A stretch of 64,000 bases of DNA, taken from positions 816,985-880,984 of the forward strand of contig NZ_VLLG01000002.1 in NCBI RefSeq assembly GCF_007830125.1, in the 5' to 3' direction. Positions 37,896-45,124 of this stretch are shown here, one piece after another; within the stretch, counting starts at the first letter, position 1; every line of letters begins with the position of its first letter. Made by a program: the position numbers and the translations under genes. The notes beneath the pieces were generated by a model, which had not been told where the DNA came from, searched no databases, and saw only the letters and a list, made by a program, of their open reading frames with translations. The DNA comes from Chitinophaga japonensis. GTDB lineage: Bacteria > Bacteroidota > Bacteroidia > Chitinophagales > Chitinophagaceae.

Positions 37896-38099
37896 CGCTC
37901 AGAAACTAGCACTTTCAAAAGCATACGAGATGATAAGGGCAGTGCTCGCGTCTATGGCGCGGGTGCTCCTTCTTGTTCGTATGCGGGGTGTGCTAGCCCT
38001 CTGAGCGGCAAGTTGGGCCTCGCGTCTTTTTTTACCCTTTTGGCTGCAGTCCAGCTTGCCAACCGTTCAGCATTCCACATACAATCCTGTGAGGAATGC
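37896..38099 (+). ncRNA. Long structured leader RNA upstream of the histidine kinase
   Basis: A nested hairpin, more GC-rich than its surroundings. Pairings from outside in: CGCTCAGA 37896-37903 with TCTGAGCG 38000-38007; CTAGCAC 37906-37912 with GTGCTAG 37990-37996; GCATACGA 37921-37928 with TCGTATGC 37977-37984; AGTGCTCGCG 37941-37950 with CGCGGGTGCT 37958-37967 (three G-U pairs). Two further hairpins follow: 38007-38016 with 38051-38060, starting on the last base of the first structure and spanning a T7 run, and GCATTCC 38070-38076 with GGAATGC 38093-38099. The kinase starts at 38129. It may be an attenuator; no known family is recognised. Confidence 0.65.
37930..38004 (+). CDS. Possible 24-residue leader peptide inside the structured RNA
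   Basis: An ATG frame of 24 codons ending in TGA lies within the big hairpin. The peptide is hydrophobic with spaced arginines (MIRAVLASMARV, then LLLVRMRGVLAL). Its stop lies within the 3' half of the outermost stem, so a ribosome translating it would open every inner pairing and part of the outer one. This is the layout of translation-dependent attenuators. VRMRG resembles the Arg-x-Arg type of stalling motif known from macrolide-sensing leader peptides. Wholly predicted. Confidence 0.35.
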   Translation: MIRAVLASMARVLLLVRMRGVLAL

Positions 38100-38128
38100 C
38101 ATTACTCGGTTAAGTAAAATCCAGTACC

Positions 38129-38875
38129 ATGGGACATACAGCAAACCATCCCGAAACCGCTATAACTGCGACAGATACCCACACAATGGAAACTTTCATT
38201 GGTATACTGGCACATGAGATCCGTTCTCAGATAGCTGCAATTTGCTCCCTTAGCGACATCATATTGTACAATCAAAAAATGCAGGCAACCGAACAGGCGG
38301 AGTGTATTTCCGCTATTAACGCCACCGGTTACTATGCATTGAATGTAGTGGAAAATATGACTGCCACTGCAAAATACAGCAATGGAAGGCTGGATTTAGA
38401 CCCGCACTATAAACGTTTCCATTTTCGTGAATGGTTAAAGCAGCTTGTCCAACAGTTTGATAGAGCAGTTGCGGCAGTATCTGTTAAAATCCGTATTGAC
38501 ATTGCCAATAATGTCCCAGAGAATATCATTACTGACCAGGTAAAGCTGGGACAGGTTTTATATAATCTTATCAACAACGCCATAAAATTCACACGGCCCG
38601 CTACAAGTATAAATTTGAATATTAGCCTGAATAGAGATAAGCAATTATCATTTCAAGTATCAGATCAGGGTGGCGGTATTGCAGAGGATAAACTGAAATT
38701 TTTGTTCCAACCCTTTAAGCAACTGGAAAAAGGGCGGGCCGGAACGGGCTTAGGGTTATATATCAGCCATCTTTGCGTAACCTCATTAGGCGGAGAAATT
38801 ACGGCATTCAACGAGAATGGCGGTACGACCTTTAGTTTTTTCATACCCCTACGAACAGAGATACCTTCTGTCTGA
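38129..38875 (+). CDS. Soluble sensor histidine kinase
   Basis: A 248-residue histidine kinase consisting only of the catalytic core. HisKA dimerisation domain with the phospho-acceptor His29 in ILAHEIRSQIAAI; HATPase_c with the N box (GQVLYNLINNAIKFT), G1 (SDQGGGIAEDKL), F box (FLFQPFKQLEKG) and G2 (GTGLGLYISHLCVTSLGGEI). There is no membrane segment, no sensor domain and no receiver, and no response regulator gene is found in the element, so it must signal to a host partner or act otherwise. Met20 is an alternative start. It lies behind a structured leader and opposite an XRE regulator. Confidence 0.9.
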   Translation: MGHTANHPETAITATDTHTMETFIGILAHEIRSQIAAICSLSDIILYNQKMQATEQAECISAINATGYYALNVVENMTATAKYSNGRLDLDPHYKRFHFREWLKQLVQQFDRAVAAVSVKIRIDIANNVPENIITDQVKLGQVLYNLINNAIKFTRPATSINLNISLNRDKQLSFQVSDQGGGIAEDKLKFLFQPFKQLEKGRAGTGLGLYISHLCVTSLGGEITAFNENGGTTFSFFIPLRTEIPSV

Positions 38876-38951
38876 TAGTACTGATTTTGAATTTTGGAGG
38901 CAAAGAAAATAAATTAGGGATTCAGAATAAAAACGCAAATCAACATAGTTG

Positions 38952-39278
38952 TCAAGGATATACATCTAAAATTTCTCCAAAACCTAAAGTTTTGGCTCCT
39001 TCGTTAATTAACCACTTCTGACCAACTTTCATATAGTGTTCAATCTGAGGTACTCTGAGAAATCTCACGGTTACAATTTTAGTTTCACCCGGAGCAATGA
39101 ATTCCTGGTCCTCAAACTGAATATCTCCTATATAAGTTTTTAACTTATGCAGATCCTCCGGCATTTCGAATACGTGGTTGGGTCTGTATCCCGATTTAAA
39201 ACCTGACCTTCGCCCTCCCTCATCTGTTTTCTTCATTGAAATACGAGCCTTGACAATTATAAGATTATTATTTATCAT
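38952..39278 (-). CDS. Free-standing EF-Tu domain III-like protein
   Basis: A 108-residue protein whose body matches the third (C-terminal) beta-barrel of elongation factor Tu: SGYRPNHVFEM (EF-Tu: xYRPQFYF), a middle GDIQF...EFIAPGETKIVTVRF strand pair (EF-Tu: ...MVMPGDN), and WLINEGAKTLGFGEILDV (EF-Tu: FAIREGGRTVGAGVV). Domain I (GTPase) and domain II are absent. Such single-domain copies could mimic EF-Tu for tRNA or for toxins that bind EF-Tu; a role as decoy or immunity protein is inference. It lies alone on the minus strand. Confidence 0.72.
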   Translation of the reverse strand: MINNNLIIVKARISMKKTDEGGRRSGFKSGYRPNHVFEMPEDLHKLKTYIGDIQFEDQEFIAPGETKIVTVRFLRVPQIEHYMKVGQKWLINEGAKTLGFGEILDVYP

Positions 39279-39323
39279 ATCGCCTTAATACTTGCAAAAT
39301 AGTAGGTGTTGATTACAACACAA

Positions 39324-39504
39324 CATCTTGCTGTGAGCGATAAAGGCTCACTCACTTCCCAAAAAAGTACGCCTAAAAAGGCCGTGTTGTGGACAACACT
39401 CCATCTTGCTGTGCGCAAAAAAAGGCGCACTCAACGAAGCCCTTAATCAGCGCTTCCTCCAATTTGTCCCACAGGTTGTGGGACAAATTGCAGCGCCTAC
39501 CTCC
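39324..39504. repeat. Cluster of hairpins with twin covarying repeats
   Basis: In the 256-base gap between the EF-Tu-like and DUF6922-like genes. Twin repeats at 39324-39354 and 39402-39433 begin CATCTTGCTGTG; their stems are GTGAGC/GCTCAC in one and GTGCGC/GCGCAC in the other, a compensated change. Between them is the palindrome GTGTTGT-GG-ACAACAC (39384-39399). Then come perfect 13-base arms at 39461-39473 and 39477-39489 with loop GGT, flanked by direct repeats CAGCGC(TT)CCTCC (39448) and CAGCGCCTACCTCC (39491). No T runs follow, so these are not ordinary terminators. Confidence 0.7.
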
Positions 39505-39534
39505 TTCGGGCAACATCGGACATTAAGTTTTTGA

Positions 39535-39855
39535 TTAAAGCCAATGTCCCTGCCTCAACTGTTTCCGTGTATAGCATACCAACTCTTCCTTTTTGATCCC
39601 AAAATAACCGGATACATCCTCTATTGCATAATCAGGCAGGTATTTAATTTCATGTTTCAAAGCATTGATCACTTTGGTTTTCCCATAAAAACGCACCAAT
39701 TCTTCCCATTCTTCCTTTGTCCCCCTTTCAATAACCCTGGCAATAATACTCCGGTAGGCTTCCTGCCAGTCTATTTCATCAAACTGCCAATCCCAGAACA
39801 ATCTTTTATGAAGATTGGGTTGCCGGGCGTTTTTTGATAAAATGTGCTGTTTCAT
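39535..39855 (-). CDS. DUF6922-like protein
   Basis: A 106-residue protein with LFWDWQFDEIDWQEAYRSII, ARVIERGTKEEWEELVRFYG and ISGYFGI-like KEELVCYTRKQL, the pattern (LFWDxxxxxID...IIxRVLxRG...W..L...YG...KEExxCY) of a Bacteroidota family I recall as DUF6922. Relatives are often found as the antitoxin-like partner of AbiEii-type nucleotidyltransferases; no such toxin gene is here. It lies 70 bases downstream of the integrase on the same strand. Confidence 0.65.
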   Translation of the reverse strand: MKQHILSKNARQPNLHKRLFWDWQFDEIDWQEAYRSIIARVIERGTKEEWEELVRFYGKTKVINALKHEIKYLPDYAIEDVSGYFGIKKEELVCYTRKQLRQGHWL

Positions 39856-39925
39856 CTGTTAATATAATTTCACTAAATATACGACAATACCCACTTTCCT
39901 CAATGGATAGCGTAATTGCCTGTTT

Positions 39926-41179
39926 TCAAGCTGTTTTAAACGTCGAATTGCTTTTTTTGTCTGAATTAAATTTTTCCCGCAATAGCTTCATATCGTCACT
40001 AACCTTCCTGTCTAGGATTTTTGCGTAGTGTTGGGTGGTTTTCAGATTTTTATGCCCCAACATCTTGCTGACAGATTCTATTGGTACACCGTTGCTAAGC
40101 GTGACAGTGGTAGCAAAAGTGTGTCTTGCTATGTGAAAGGTAAGAAGCTTACGTATTTTACATACATCCGCAATTTCTTTCAGATAGGCATTCATCTTCT
40201 GATTACTTAATACCGGCAAAACACGATCGGATTGTATACAGGCTGGATGATCTTTATATTTTTCGATAATTGCCACAGCATAAGGCAGTAGGGGTATACG
40301 AGACCGGGCTTCCGTTTTCTGCCTGCTGGTAAATATCCAACGCTCACCATCAATTCCAGGCCCAATCTCTGATCTCTTCAGTTTCTGTACGTCCGCATAT
40401 GCTAAGCCTGTAAAGCAACTAAAAATAAAAATATCTCTTACCTGGTTTAACCTGTCAATCTCGAAATCTTTTGAGGCAATCGCTTGTAATTCCTCTTCGG
40501 TAAGAAAATCCCTTTCTATCTCATGTTTGCTCATTTTAAAGCCCAGGAAAGGGTCTTTTTGTAACCAGCCCTTCTTTATACAGATATTAACAACCTTCCG
40601 GAAATTACTGATATACTTAATAGCTGTGTTATGGCTACAACTTCTTTGAGTTTTGAGCCAGAACTCATAATCGTATATTAATTCATAGTTCAGCCTTTTT
40701 ATATCAATGTCTGCAATACCATGTTTCCATTGAAGGAAAGCTTTGGTATGAGCCATTGATGTGTTATAGCGCTCCAAAGTGCCCGGGGAGAACTCTTTAC
40801 CCACCAATGCCGCCATCTGGTCATTATGCTGCTGAAAAATCTCCATCAGCATACGGGGACGTTCTGTAATTCCCAGCCATTTTTCCCGGAAACTGTCAAA
40901 AGTAATGATCTTGCCATCCTGCATCATTTCCCGTTCCTGTTGATGCACTTTATTGGTTAGCGCATCCAAATAGGCATTCAACAGCCGGCCCTCTGCACCG
41001 CTGCCCTTCACCCGCCCAGCCGCCGCCCCCCACCGGGCAACCGCTACATAACGCTGAATACTGTATTCCAGTCTTTGACCGTTTACCGTAATGCGCATGT
41101 AAATAGGCGCTAATTTGTCTTTCGTCATCTTTGATTTACGGATGTAAAAAAGAATGCTAATACGGTGTTTCATCTTCAC
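39926..41179 (-). CDS. int: Tyrosine recombinase (site-specific integrase)
   Basis: A 417-residue integrase of the Bacteroidota conjugative-transposon type. N-terminal arm-binding domain (about 1-100; ISILFYIRKSKMTKDKLAPI), SAM-like core-binding domain (about 105-205), catalytic domain to the end. Motifs: SCFTGLAYADVQKLK, where the usual first Arg is replaced as in many relatives; TFHIARHTFATT (HxxR); MLGHKNLKTTQHYAKILDRK (GH and the Tyr nucleophile). It lies next to tRNA-Ser, whose 3' end is duplicated at 31661, so it catalysed the insertion. Confidence 0.95.
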   Translation of the reverse strand: MKMKHRISILFYIRKSKMTKDKLAPIYMRITVNGQRLEYSIQRYVAVARWGAAAGRVKGSGAEGRLLNAYLDALTNKVHQQEREMMQDGKIITFDSFREKWLGITERPRMLMEIFQQHNDQMAALVGKEFSPGTLERYNTSMAHTKAFLQWKHGIADIDIKRLNYELIYDYEFWLKTQRSCSHNTAIKYISNFRKVVNICIKKGWLQKDPFLGFKMSKHEIERDFLTEEELQAIASKDFEIDRLNQVRDIFIFSCFTGLAYADVQKLKRSEIGPGIDGERWIFTSRQKTEARSRIPLLPYAVAIIEKYKDHPACIQSDRVLPVLSNQKMNAYLKEIADVCKIRKLLTFHIARHTFATTVTLSNGVPIESVSKMLGHKNLKTTQHYAKILDRKVSDDMKLLREKFNSDKKSNSTFKTA

Positions 41180-41268
41180 TCCTTTTTTAAGGTTTACGAA
41201 TTATTAAATCCGTCACTAAAAAAGGTCTCAATTCCACGAAACCTTCACCGGTTGGGCGCTTTCACACC

Positions 41269-41315
41269 ATTCGGTGCACCAAAGATGGCAATAATTCCGG
41301 TGCACCGAATTTTCC
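41269..41315. repeat. Arm-like repeats at the integrase end of the element
   Basis: ATTCGGTGCACC (41269-41280) and GGTGCACCGAAT (41299-41310) form a perfect inverted repeat. The second is part of GGTGCACCGAATTTTCC (41299-41315), which recurs at 31734. These are likely integrase arm sites, upstream of int. Confidence 0.6.
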
Positions 41316-41363
41316 CCGTTTTTTTGGAATTCGTTTGAATTCAATTGAACCGGAAAAATGTAA

Positions 41364-41397
41364 AAAGGCCCGTAAAACCAGCGTTTTACGAGCCTTT
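41364..41397. terminator. Hairpin terminator downstream of tRNA-Ser
   Basis: Fifteen-base arms at 41364-41378 and 41383-41397 (AAAGGCCCGTAAAAC/GTTTTACGAGCCTTT, one mismatch), loop CAGC, with A and T runs at the ends so it can act in both directions. It lies inside the element and replaces the original terminator now displaced to 31622. Confidence 0.8.
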
Positions 41398-41421
41398 AGT
41401 ACCTTTTGATAACCTATCCTG

Positions 41422-41508
41422 CGGAGGAGAAGGGATTCGAACCCTTGATACCCTTTCGAGTATACACACTTTCCAGGCGTGCCAGTTCAACCACTCCTGC
41501 ACTCCTCC
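41422..41508 (-). tRNA. tRNA-Ser(GGA)
   Basis: An 87-base serine tRNA without encoded CCA. Acceptor stem GGAGGAG/CTCCTCC, D arm with AGTGGTTGAACTGGC, anticodon stem CACGC/GTGTG around loop CTGGAAA (anticodon GGA), a long variable arm (TATACTC-GAAA-GGGTATC) as required for class II tRNAs, and T arm AAGGG-TTCGAAT-CCCTT. Its 3' 21 bases are the attachment core of the element. Confidence 0.95.
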
Positions 41509-41533
41509 GGTTGAATTTTTTTATTCAGGGTGG

Positions 41534-41563
41534 CAAAGATAAGATTTTGCACCGTATTTCCAA
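41534..41563 (-). promoter_or_regulatory. Promoter of tRNA-Ser
   Basis: On the minus strand: TTG (-33) at 41561-41563, then 19 bases, then TATCTTTG (-7) at 41534-41541, a full match to the Bacteroidota consensus. The tRNA begins 26 bases later. Confidence 0.75.
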
Positions 41564-41802
41564 GCAAAAAATAAGCATCTCCTGCCAAAAAGCCTGATTA
41601 TATTAAAAAAAATAAGAGCCCGATAGACATCAAGCTCCGTCTAGCTATCCATTAAGACACAACGTTTAGTCTATGGAATGCATGTACCTATGAACTATAA
41701 CAATGAAAACCTTTCCCGATGGCTTGTAAAATGGCTTCCTTCATGATCTTATAACAGGATGATGCAAATGCGCGGGGCATGGTATCCGTTTTCCAAAAAG
41801 GG

Positions 41803-41827
41803 GAGCCTGATGAATATCAGGCTCTTT
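41803..41827. terminator. Hairpin in the 41.5-42.2 kb gap
   Basis: Nine-base arms GAGCCTGAT (41803-41811) and ATCAGGCTC (41816-41824), then TTT. A weaker, similar hairpin lies at about 41617-41643 (GAGCCCGAT...ATCAAGCTC). The remainder of the gap 41564-42160 shows no gene. Confidence 0.5.
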
Positions 41828-42160
41828 CCCTATTTGGTTTAACCATTAAAAGACACAAATAATTCTTGAACATTCACATGACAATCACAATATGTTTGAC
41901 CCTTGTGCGGTTTGCGTGTTTTTCTACTAAGTGGTTATTTCAACTTGTAAGAAAAAGTCCCCCCCTAGGATATGGCCGGGTAATGCTTCCCGGATCGATG
42001 CACCCCCGAAATAATGTAAGGCTAACTATCTTCTACTTCTTACAGGAACGAAATTAAAAAGATTCTTATTTTTAATATGTTAATCACCAGTTAACGATAA
42101 AATATTTTATGCTACAACTATACTGTTATGATCGCCATCTGATTTATGACAAAGATCAGC

Positions 42161-42189
42161 TTTGCATTCCCTGCGGGCTACTACCTTTG
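42161..42189 (+). promoter_or_regulatory. Promoter of cydAB
   Basis: TTTG (-33) at 42161-42164 and TACCTTTG (-7) at 42182-42189, 17 bases apart. Both match the Bacteroidota consensus. Transcription would start near 42196, at the edge of a GA-rich inverted repeat. Confidence 0.75.
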
Positions 42190-42197
42190 TGCAATAG

Positions 42198-42258
42198 GAA
42201 GCGGGAAGTAAGAAATAAGAGGTAGGATGCAGGAATCTTACATCCTACTTCATACTTC
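42198..42258. repeat. Dispersed inverted repeat, family 2 (cydA leader)
   Basis: A GA-rich arm (GAAGCGGGAAGTAAGAAATA onward, to about 42230) and a complementary TC-rich arm at 42236-42258 (CATCCTACTTCATACTTC). It lies in the cydA leader and would fold into a hairpin just before the start codon. A relative is at 54112-54197. Confidence 0.65.
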
Positions 42259-42271
42259 AAACATCATATAT

Positions 42272-43654
42272 ATGCCGTCAGTTGAAATACTCTCGAGAGT
42301 GCAGTTCGCATTCACCATCGCATTTCATTATATCTATCCTCCCCTCAGCATCGGGCTGGGCGTATGCCTGGTGATCATGGAAGGGCTGTACCTGAAAACG
42401 GGTTCTGCCATCTACCAGGAGATCACACGCTTCTGGATCAGGATCTTTGCCCTCATATTCGGCATAGGGGTGGCTACCGGCATTGTGATGGAATTTGAGT
42501 TCGGCACCAACTGGGCTACTTACTCCCACTACGTGGGCGATATATTTGGCAGCGCCCTGGCGGCGGAGGGCATTTTTGCCTTTGCCCTGGAATCCGGCTT
42601 CCTGGGTGTACTGTTGTTTGGCTGGAACCGCGTAAGCAAGGGCGTGCATTTTTTTGCCACTATCATGGTGGCCCTGGGCTCCATCTTCTCCGCCCTCTGG
42701 ATCGTGATCGCCAATTCCTGGCAGCAAACGCCCACCGGTTACCGGATCGAGGGGGAGGGCATGCAGGCCCGGGCCGTGGTGACCAATTTCTGGGAAATGG
42801 TGTTCAACCCCTCTTCCATAGACCGCTTTTCCCATGTGATCATCGGCTCTTTCCTGGCCGGCTCCTTCCTGGTCATGAGCGTGGCGGCCTGGTACATCCT
42901 GCACCGCCAGTTTACCAAACATGCGCAGGCCATGTTCAGAGTAGGGCTGCGGGTGGCGGTAGTGGCCGCTTTGCTGCAGCTCTTTACCGGGCACCGCTCC
43001 GCGCATTATGTCAGCAAATACCAGCCGGCCAAGCTGGCTGCCATGGAAGGGCATTTCGACAGCCTGGCCGTGGCGGATATGTACCTGCTGGGATGGGTGG
43101 ACCAGGAGAAACAGCAAACCAGCGGCATTAAAATACCGGGCGGCCTCTCCTTCCTTACGCATGGCAGCTTTAAAACGCCTGTACAGGGCCTGCGGGCCAC
43201 CCCGGAAGCAGACCGGCCCACGGCGGTGAACTTTGTTTTCCAGACCTATCATATCATGGTGGGGATCGGTATGTTCCTCATTGCGCTCACCCTGCTGGCC
43301 GCTTTCCTGCTCTGGAAGAAAAAGCTGTTTGACCAGCGCTGGCTGATGATGATATTTGTAGGGGCGGTGCTGCTGCCGCAGATCGCCAACCAGGTAGGCT
43401 GGTATACCGCGGAGGTGGGGCGGCAGCCCTGGGTAGTGTACGGCCTGCTGCGTACCTCCGATGCGCTGTCCAAAACCGTAACGGCCAACCAGGTAATGTT
43501 CTCCCTGGTGCTGTTTACCCTGGTATATGTATTGCTCTTCATGCTGTTCCTCTTCCTGCTGCACCGTAAAATACAGCACGGCCCGGATGTAACGCAGAAT
43601 GAAGAGGAAGTGAGCGACCTGTATTCAAAAAGAAATATCAACCCAATTCATTAA
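42272..43654 (+). CDS. cydA: Cytochrome bd oxidase subunit I
   Basis: A 460-residue CydA, the haem-bearing subunit of the bd quinol oxidase, which reduces oxygen at low pressure without pumping protons. Seen: His19 in [12 protein letters not shown] (haem b595 ligand), SRVQFAF start, SHVIIGS with the b558-ligand His, and [19 protein letters not shown] near residue 390. The Q loop is short compared with the about 522-residue Escherichia coli protein. Start at 42272 begins with the conserved VEILSRVQF; the frame reaches 42227 only through the intergenic repeat. One base separates it from cydB. Confidence 0.97.
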   Translation: MPSVEILSRVQFAFTIAFHYIYPPLSIGLGVCLVIMEGLYLKTGSAIYQEITRFWIRIFALIFGIGVATGIVMEFEFGTNWATYSHYVGDIFGSALAAEGIFAFALESGFLGVLLFGWNRVSKGVHFFATIMVALGSIFSALWIVIANSWQQTPTGYRIEGEGMQARAVVTNFWEMVFNPSSIDRFSHVIIGSFLAGSFLVMSVAAWYILHRQFTKHAQAMFRVGLRVAVVAALLQLFTGHRSAHYVSKYQPAKLAAMEGHFDSLAVADMYLLGWVDQEKQQTSGIKIPGGLSFLTHGSFKTPVQGLRATPEADRPTAVNFVFQTYHIMVGIGMFLIALTLLAAFLLWKKKLFDQRWLMMIFVGAVLLPQIANQVGWYTAEVGRQPWVVYGLLRTSDALSKTVTANQVMFSLVLFTLVYVLLFMLFLFLLHRKIQHGPDVTQNEEEVSDLYSKRNINPIH

Positions 43655-43655
43655 T

Positions 43656-44690
43656 ATGGCAACTTTCCTCAGTCTCGATCTTGCCACCTGGTGGTTCCTG
43701 GTAATTGGCGGGCTGATCACCGGCTACGGCGTGCTGGATGGCTTTGACCTGGGCGCGGGCGCCCTGCACCTGTTCTTTAACAAGGAAGAAAGCCGCCGTA
43801 CGGCGCTCAACGCCATCGGGCCGGTATGGGACGGGAACGAGGTGTGGCTGGTCATTGCCGGCGGGGCGCTTTTTGCCGGCTTCCCACTGGTATACGGGGT
43901 GATCCTCTCTACGTTTTACATCCCTTTTATGCTGTTCCTGGTAGCGCTGATCTTCAGGGCCATTTCCATCGAGTTCCGCAGCAAGGAGCCCATGCGCTGG
44001 TGGCGCAAGCTGTGGGACATCAGCTACATGGCTTCCAGCACCTTTATTACCCTGCTGCTGGGCCTGATACTCGGCAACCTGATACAGGGGCTGCCCTTTA
44101 ATGAAAAGCATGAATTTACCGGCACCCTGCTCACTTTCTTTAATCCCTACGCCATCCTCATTGCCGTTACCACCCTTTCGCTGTTCATGATGCACGGGGC
44201 CATTTACCTGACCATGAAAACGGAGAACCGGCTGTATGCCAAGCTGACCGTGCTCGTCAATAACTGCAGCAAGTTCTTTATCCTCTGCTTCATTATGACC
44301 TCCATGGCCACCCTGATCTATATTCCCCATATGACCCAGGAGTTCAAGCGCTACCCGGTGCTGTTTGCCCTGCCCCTGGCGGCGGTGCTCACGGTGCTAA
44401 ACCTCAAGCGGAATATTGACAGCCGGAAGTACTTCACGGCGTTTGTGTTCTCCAGCATTACCACGGCCATCCTGCTTATCCTGTTTGCCATTGGCCTGTT
44501 CCCGAACATTATTATTTCGTCCACCAACCCGGCCTGGAATATCAGCATTTACCAGGCGGCGGCTTCCGAAACCTCGCTGCGGATCATGCTGATCATAGCT
44601 GCCATCGGCACGCCGCTGGTGCTGGCCTATACCCTCTTTGTATTCTGGACCTTCCGGGGAAAAGTGAAGCTGAATGAAATGAGTTATTAA
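43656..44690 (+). CDS. cydB: Cytochrome bd oxidase subunit II
   Basis: A 344-residue CydB, a membrane protein with eight to nine helices that pairs with CydA. The early segment WWFLVIGGLITGYGVLDGFD (with LGAGALHLF) and AIGPVWDGNEVWLVIAGGAL are diagnostic. Ordinary length for the family. The gene follows cydA after one base. Its stop codon is the first base of a perfect 31-bp inverted repeat at 44690-44810, which may serve as the transcript end. No cydX or cydDC is present. Confidence 0.97.
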   Translation: MATFLSLDLATWWFLVIGGLITGYGVLDGFDLGAGALHLFFNKEESRRTALNAIGPVWDGNEVWLVIAGGALFAGFPLVYGVILSTFYIPFMLFLVALIFRAISIEFRSKEPMRWWRKLWDISYMASSTFITLLLGLILGNLIQGLPFNEKHEFTGTLLTFFNPYAILIAVTTLSLFMMHGAIYLTMKTENRLYAKLTVLVNNCSKFFILCFIMTSMATLIYIPHMTQEFKRYPVLFALPLAAVLTVLNLKRNIDSRKYFTAFVFSSITTAILLILFAIGLFPNIIISSTNPAWNISIYQAAASETSLRIMLIIAAIGTPLVLAYTLFVFWTFRGKVKLNEMSY

Positions 44691-44810
44691 AATTCCAACA
44701 TCCAAATACCAAATTCCAAACTGGCGACAGTGGCTTGACTACCCGTAACAGTACAATGGTATTGGTGGCCGGCCTACATTTTGGAATTTGGTATTTGGAT
44801 GTTGGAATTT
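44690..44810. repeat. Dispersed inverted repeat, family 1 (perfect copy after cydB)
   Basis: Arms of 31 bases at 44690-44720 and 44780-44810 are perfectly complementary (made of TCCAAATACCAAATTCCAAA and its complement), with a 59-base spacer. It starts at the last base of the cydB stop codon. A degenerate copy of almost the same size is at 8941-9063. The rest of the gap to 45125 holds only a weak hairpin (about 44823-44850) and A+T-rich sequence. Confidence 0.9.
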
Positions 44811-45124
44811 CCCAAAAAAACAGGTCCCCGCAAAAAATTGCAGGGACTTACCATTTAACCTATATTCTGTACTGTAGCATCAAAAGTTACGAAAATATTT
44901 TCCAGGGGTGAACGCTAATGCTACTCATTATCAATTACTTGTGTATTTCCAAGTATTGCTCACGTACATCAGACTGCTAATTTGAGTAAAAGTTTAATCT
45001 GTAAAAAAAATTTTTTTAGTTTCTGCAAGATGATTGTCCCCCCTAAAGATATAATAATAGATGACATTATGTATACGAAATGTGATAGAATATAGTTGCC
45101 GGGGGAAATATTAAATTGCATCCC

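Larger units (their letters stand above)
31661..41442. mobile_element. Integrative element in tRNA-Ser(GGA) carrying defence-like cargo
   Basis: About 9.76 kb between two identical 22-base copies of the tRNA-Ser end. A tyrosine recombinase (39926-41179) lies next to the intact tRNA, as usual. A 17-base arm-like repeat (GGTGCACCGAATTTTCC) lies 52 bases inside the distal core and 106 bases inside the proximal one. The interior is far more A+T-rich than both flanks by eye. Cargo: HNH nuclease, PD-(D/E)XK nuclease with a small partner, AbiV, HEXXH protein, small basic protein, XRE regulator, structured leader RNA and histidine kinase, EF-Tu domain-III-like protein, DUF6922-like protein. No relaxase or conjugation gene is seen, so it would need help to transfer. 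Confidence 0.88.

Noticed and set aside
37896..38099. Retron-type ncRNA
   Set aside because: Long stems fit superficially, but no reverse transcriptase gene is present in the element.
37872..38117. An 81-codon frame beginning with TTG before the histidine kinase
   Set aside because: It runs across the long complementary stems, needs a rare start and has odd composition; the RNA fold explains the region better.
41866..42057. A 63-codon frame upstream of cydA
   Set aside because: No similarity, no promoter or spacing support, and composition like the rest of the intergenic gap.
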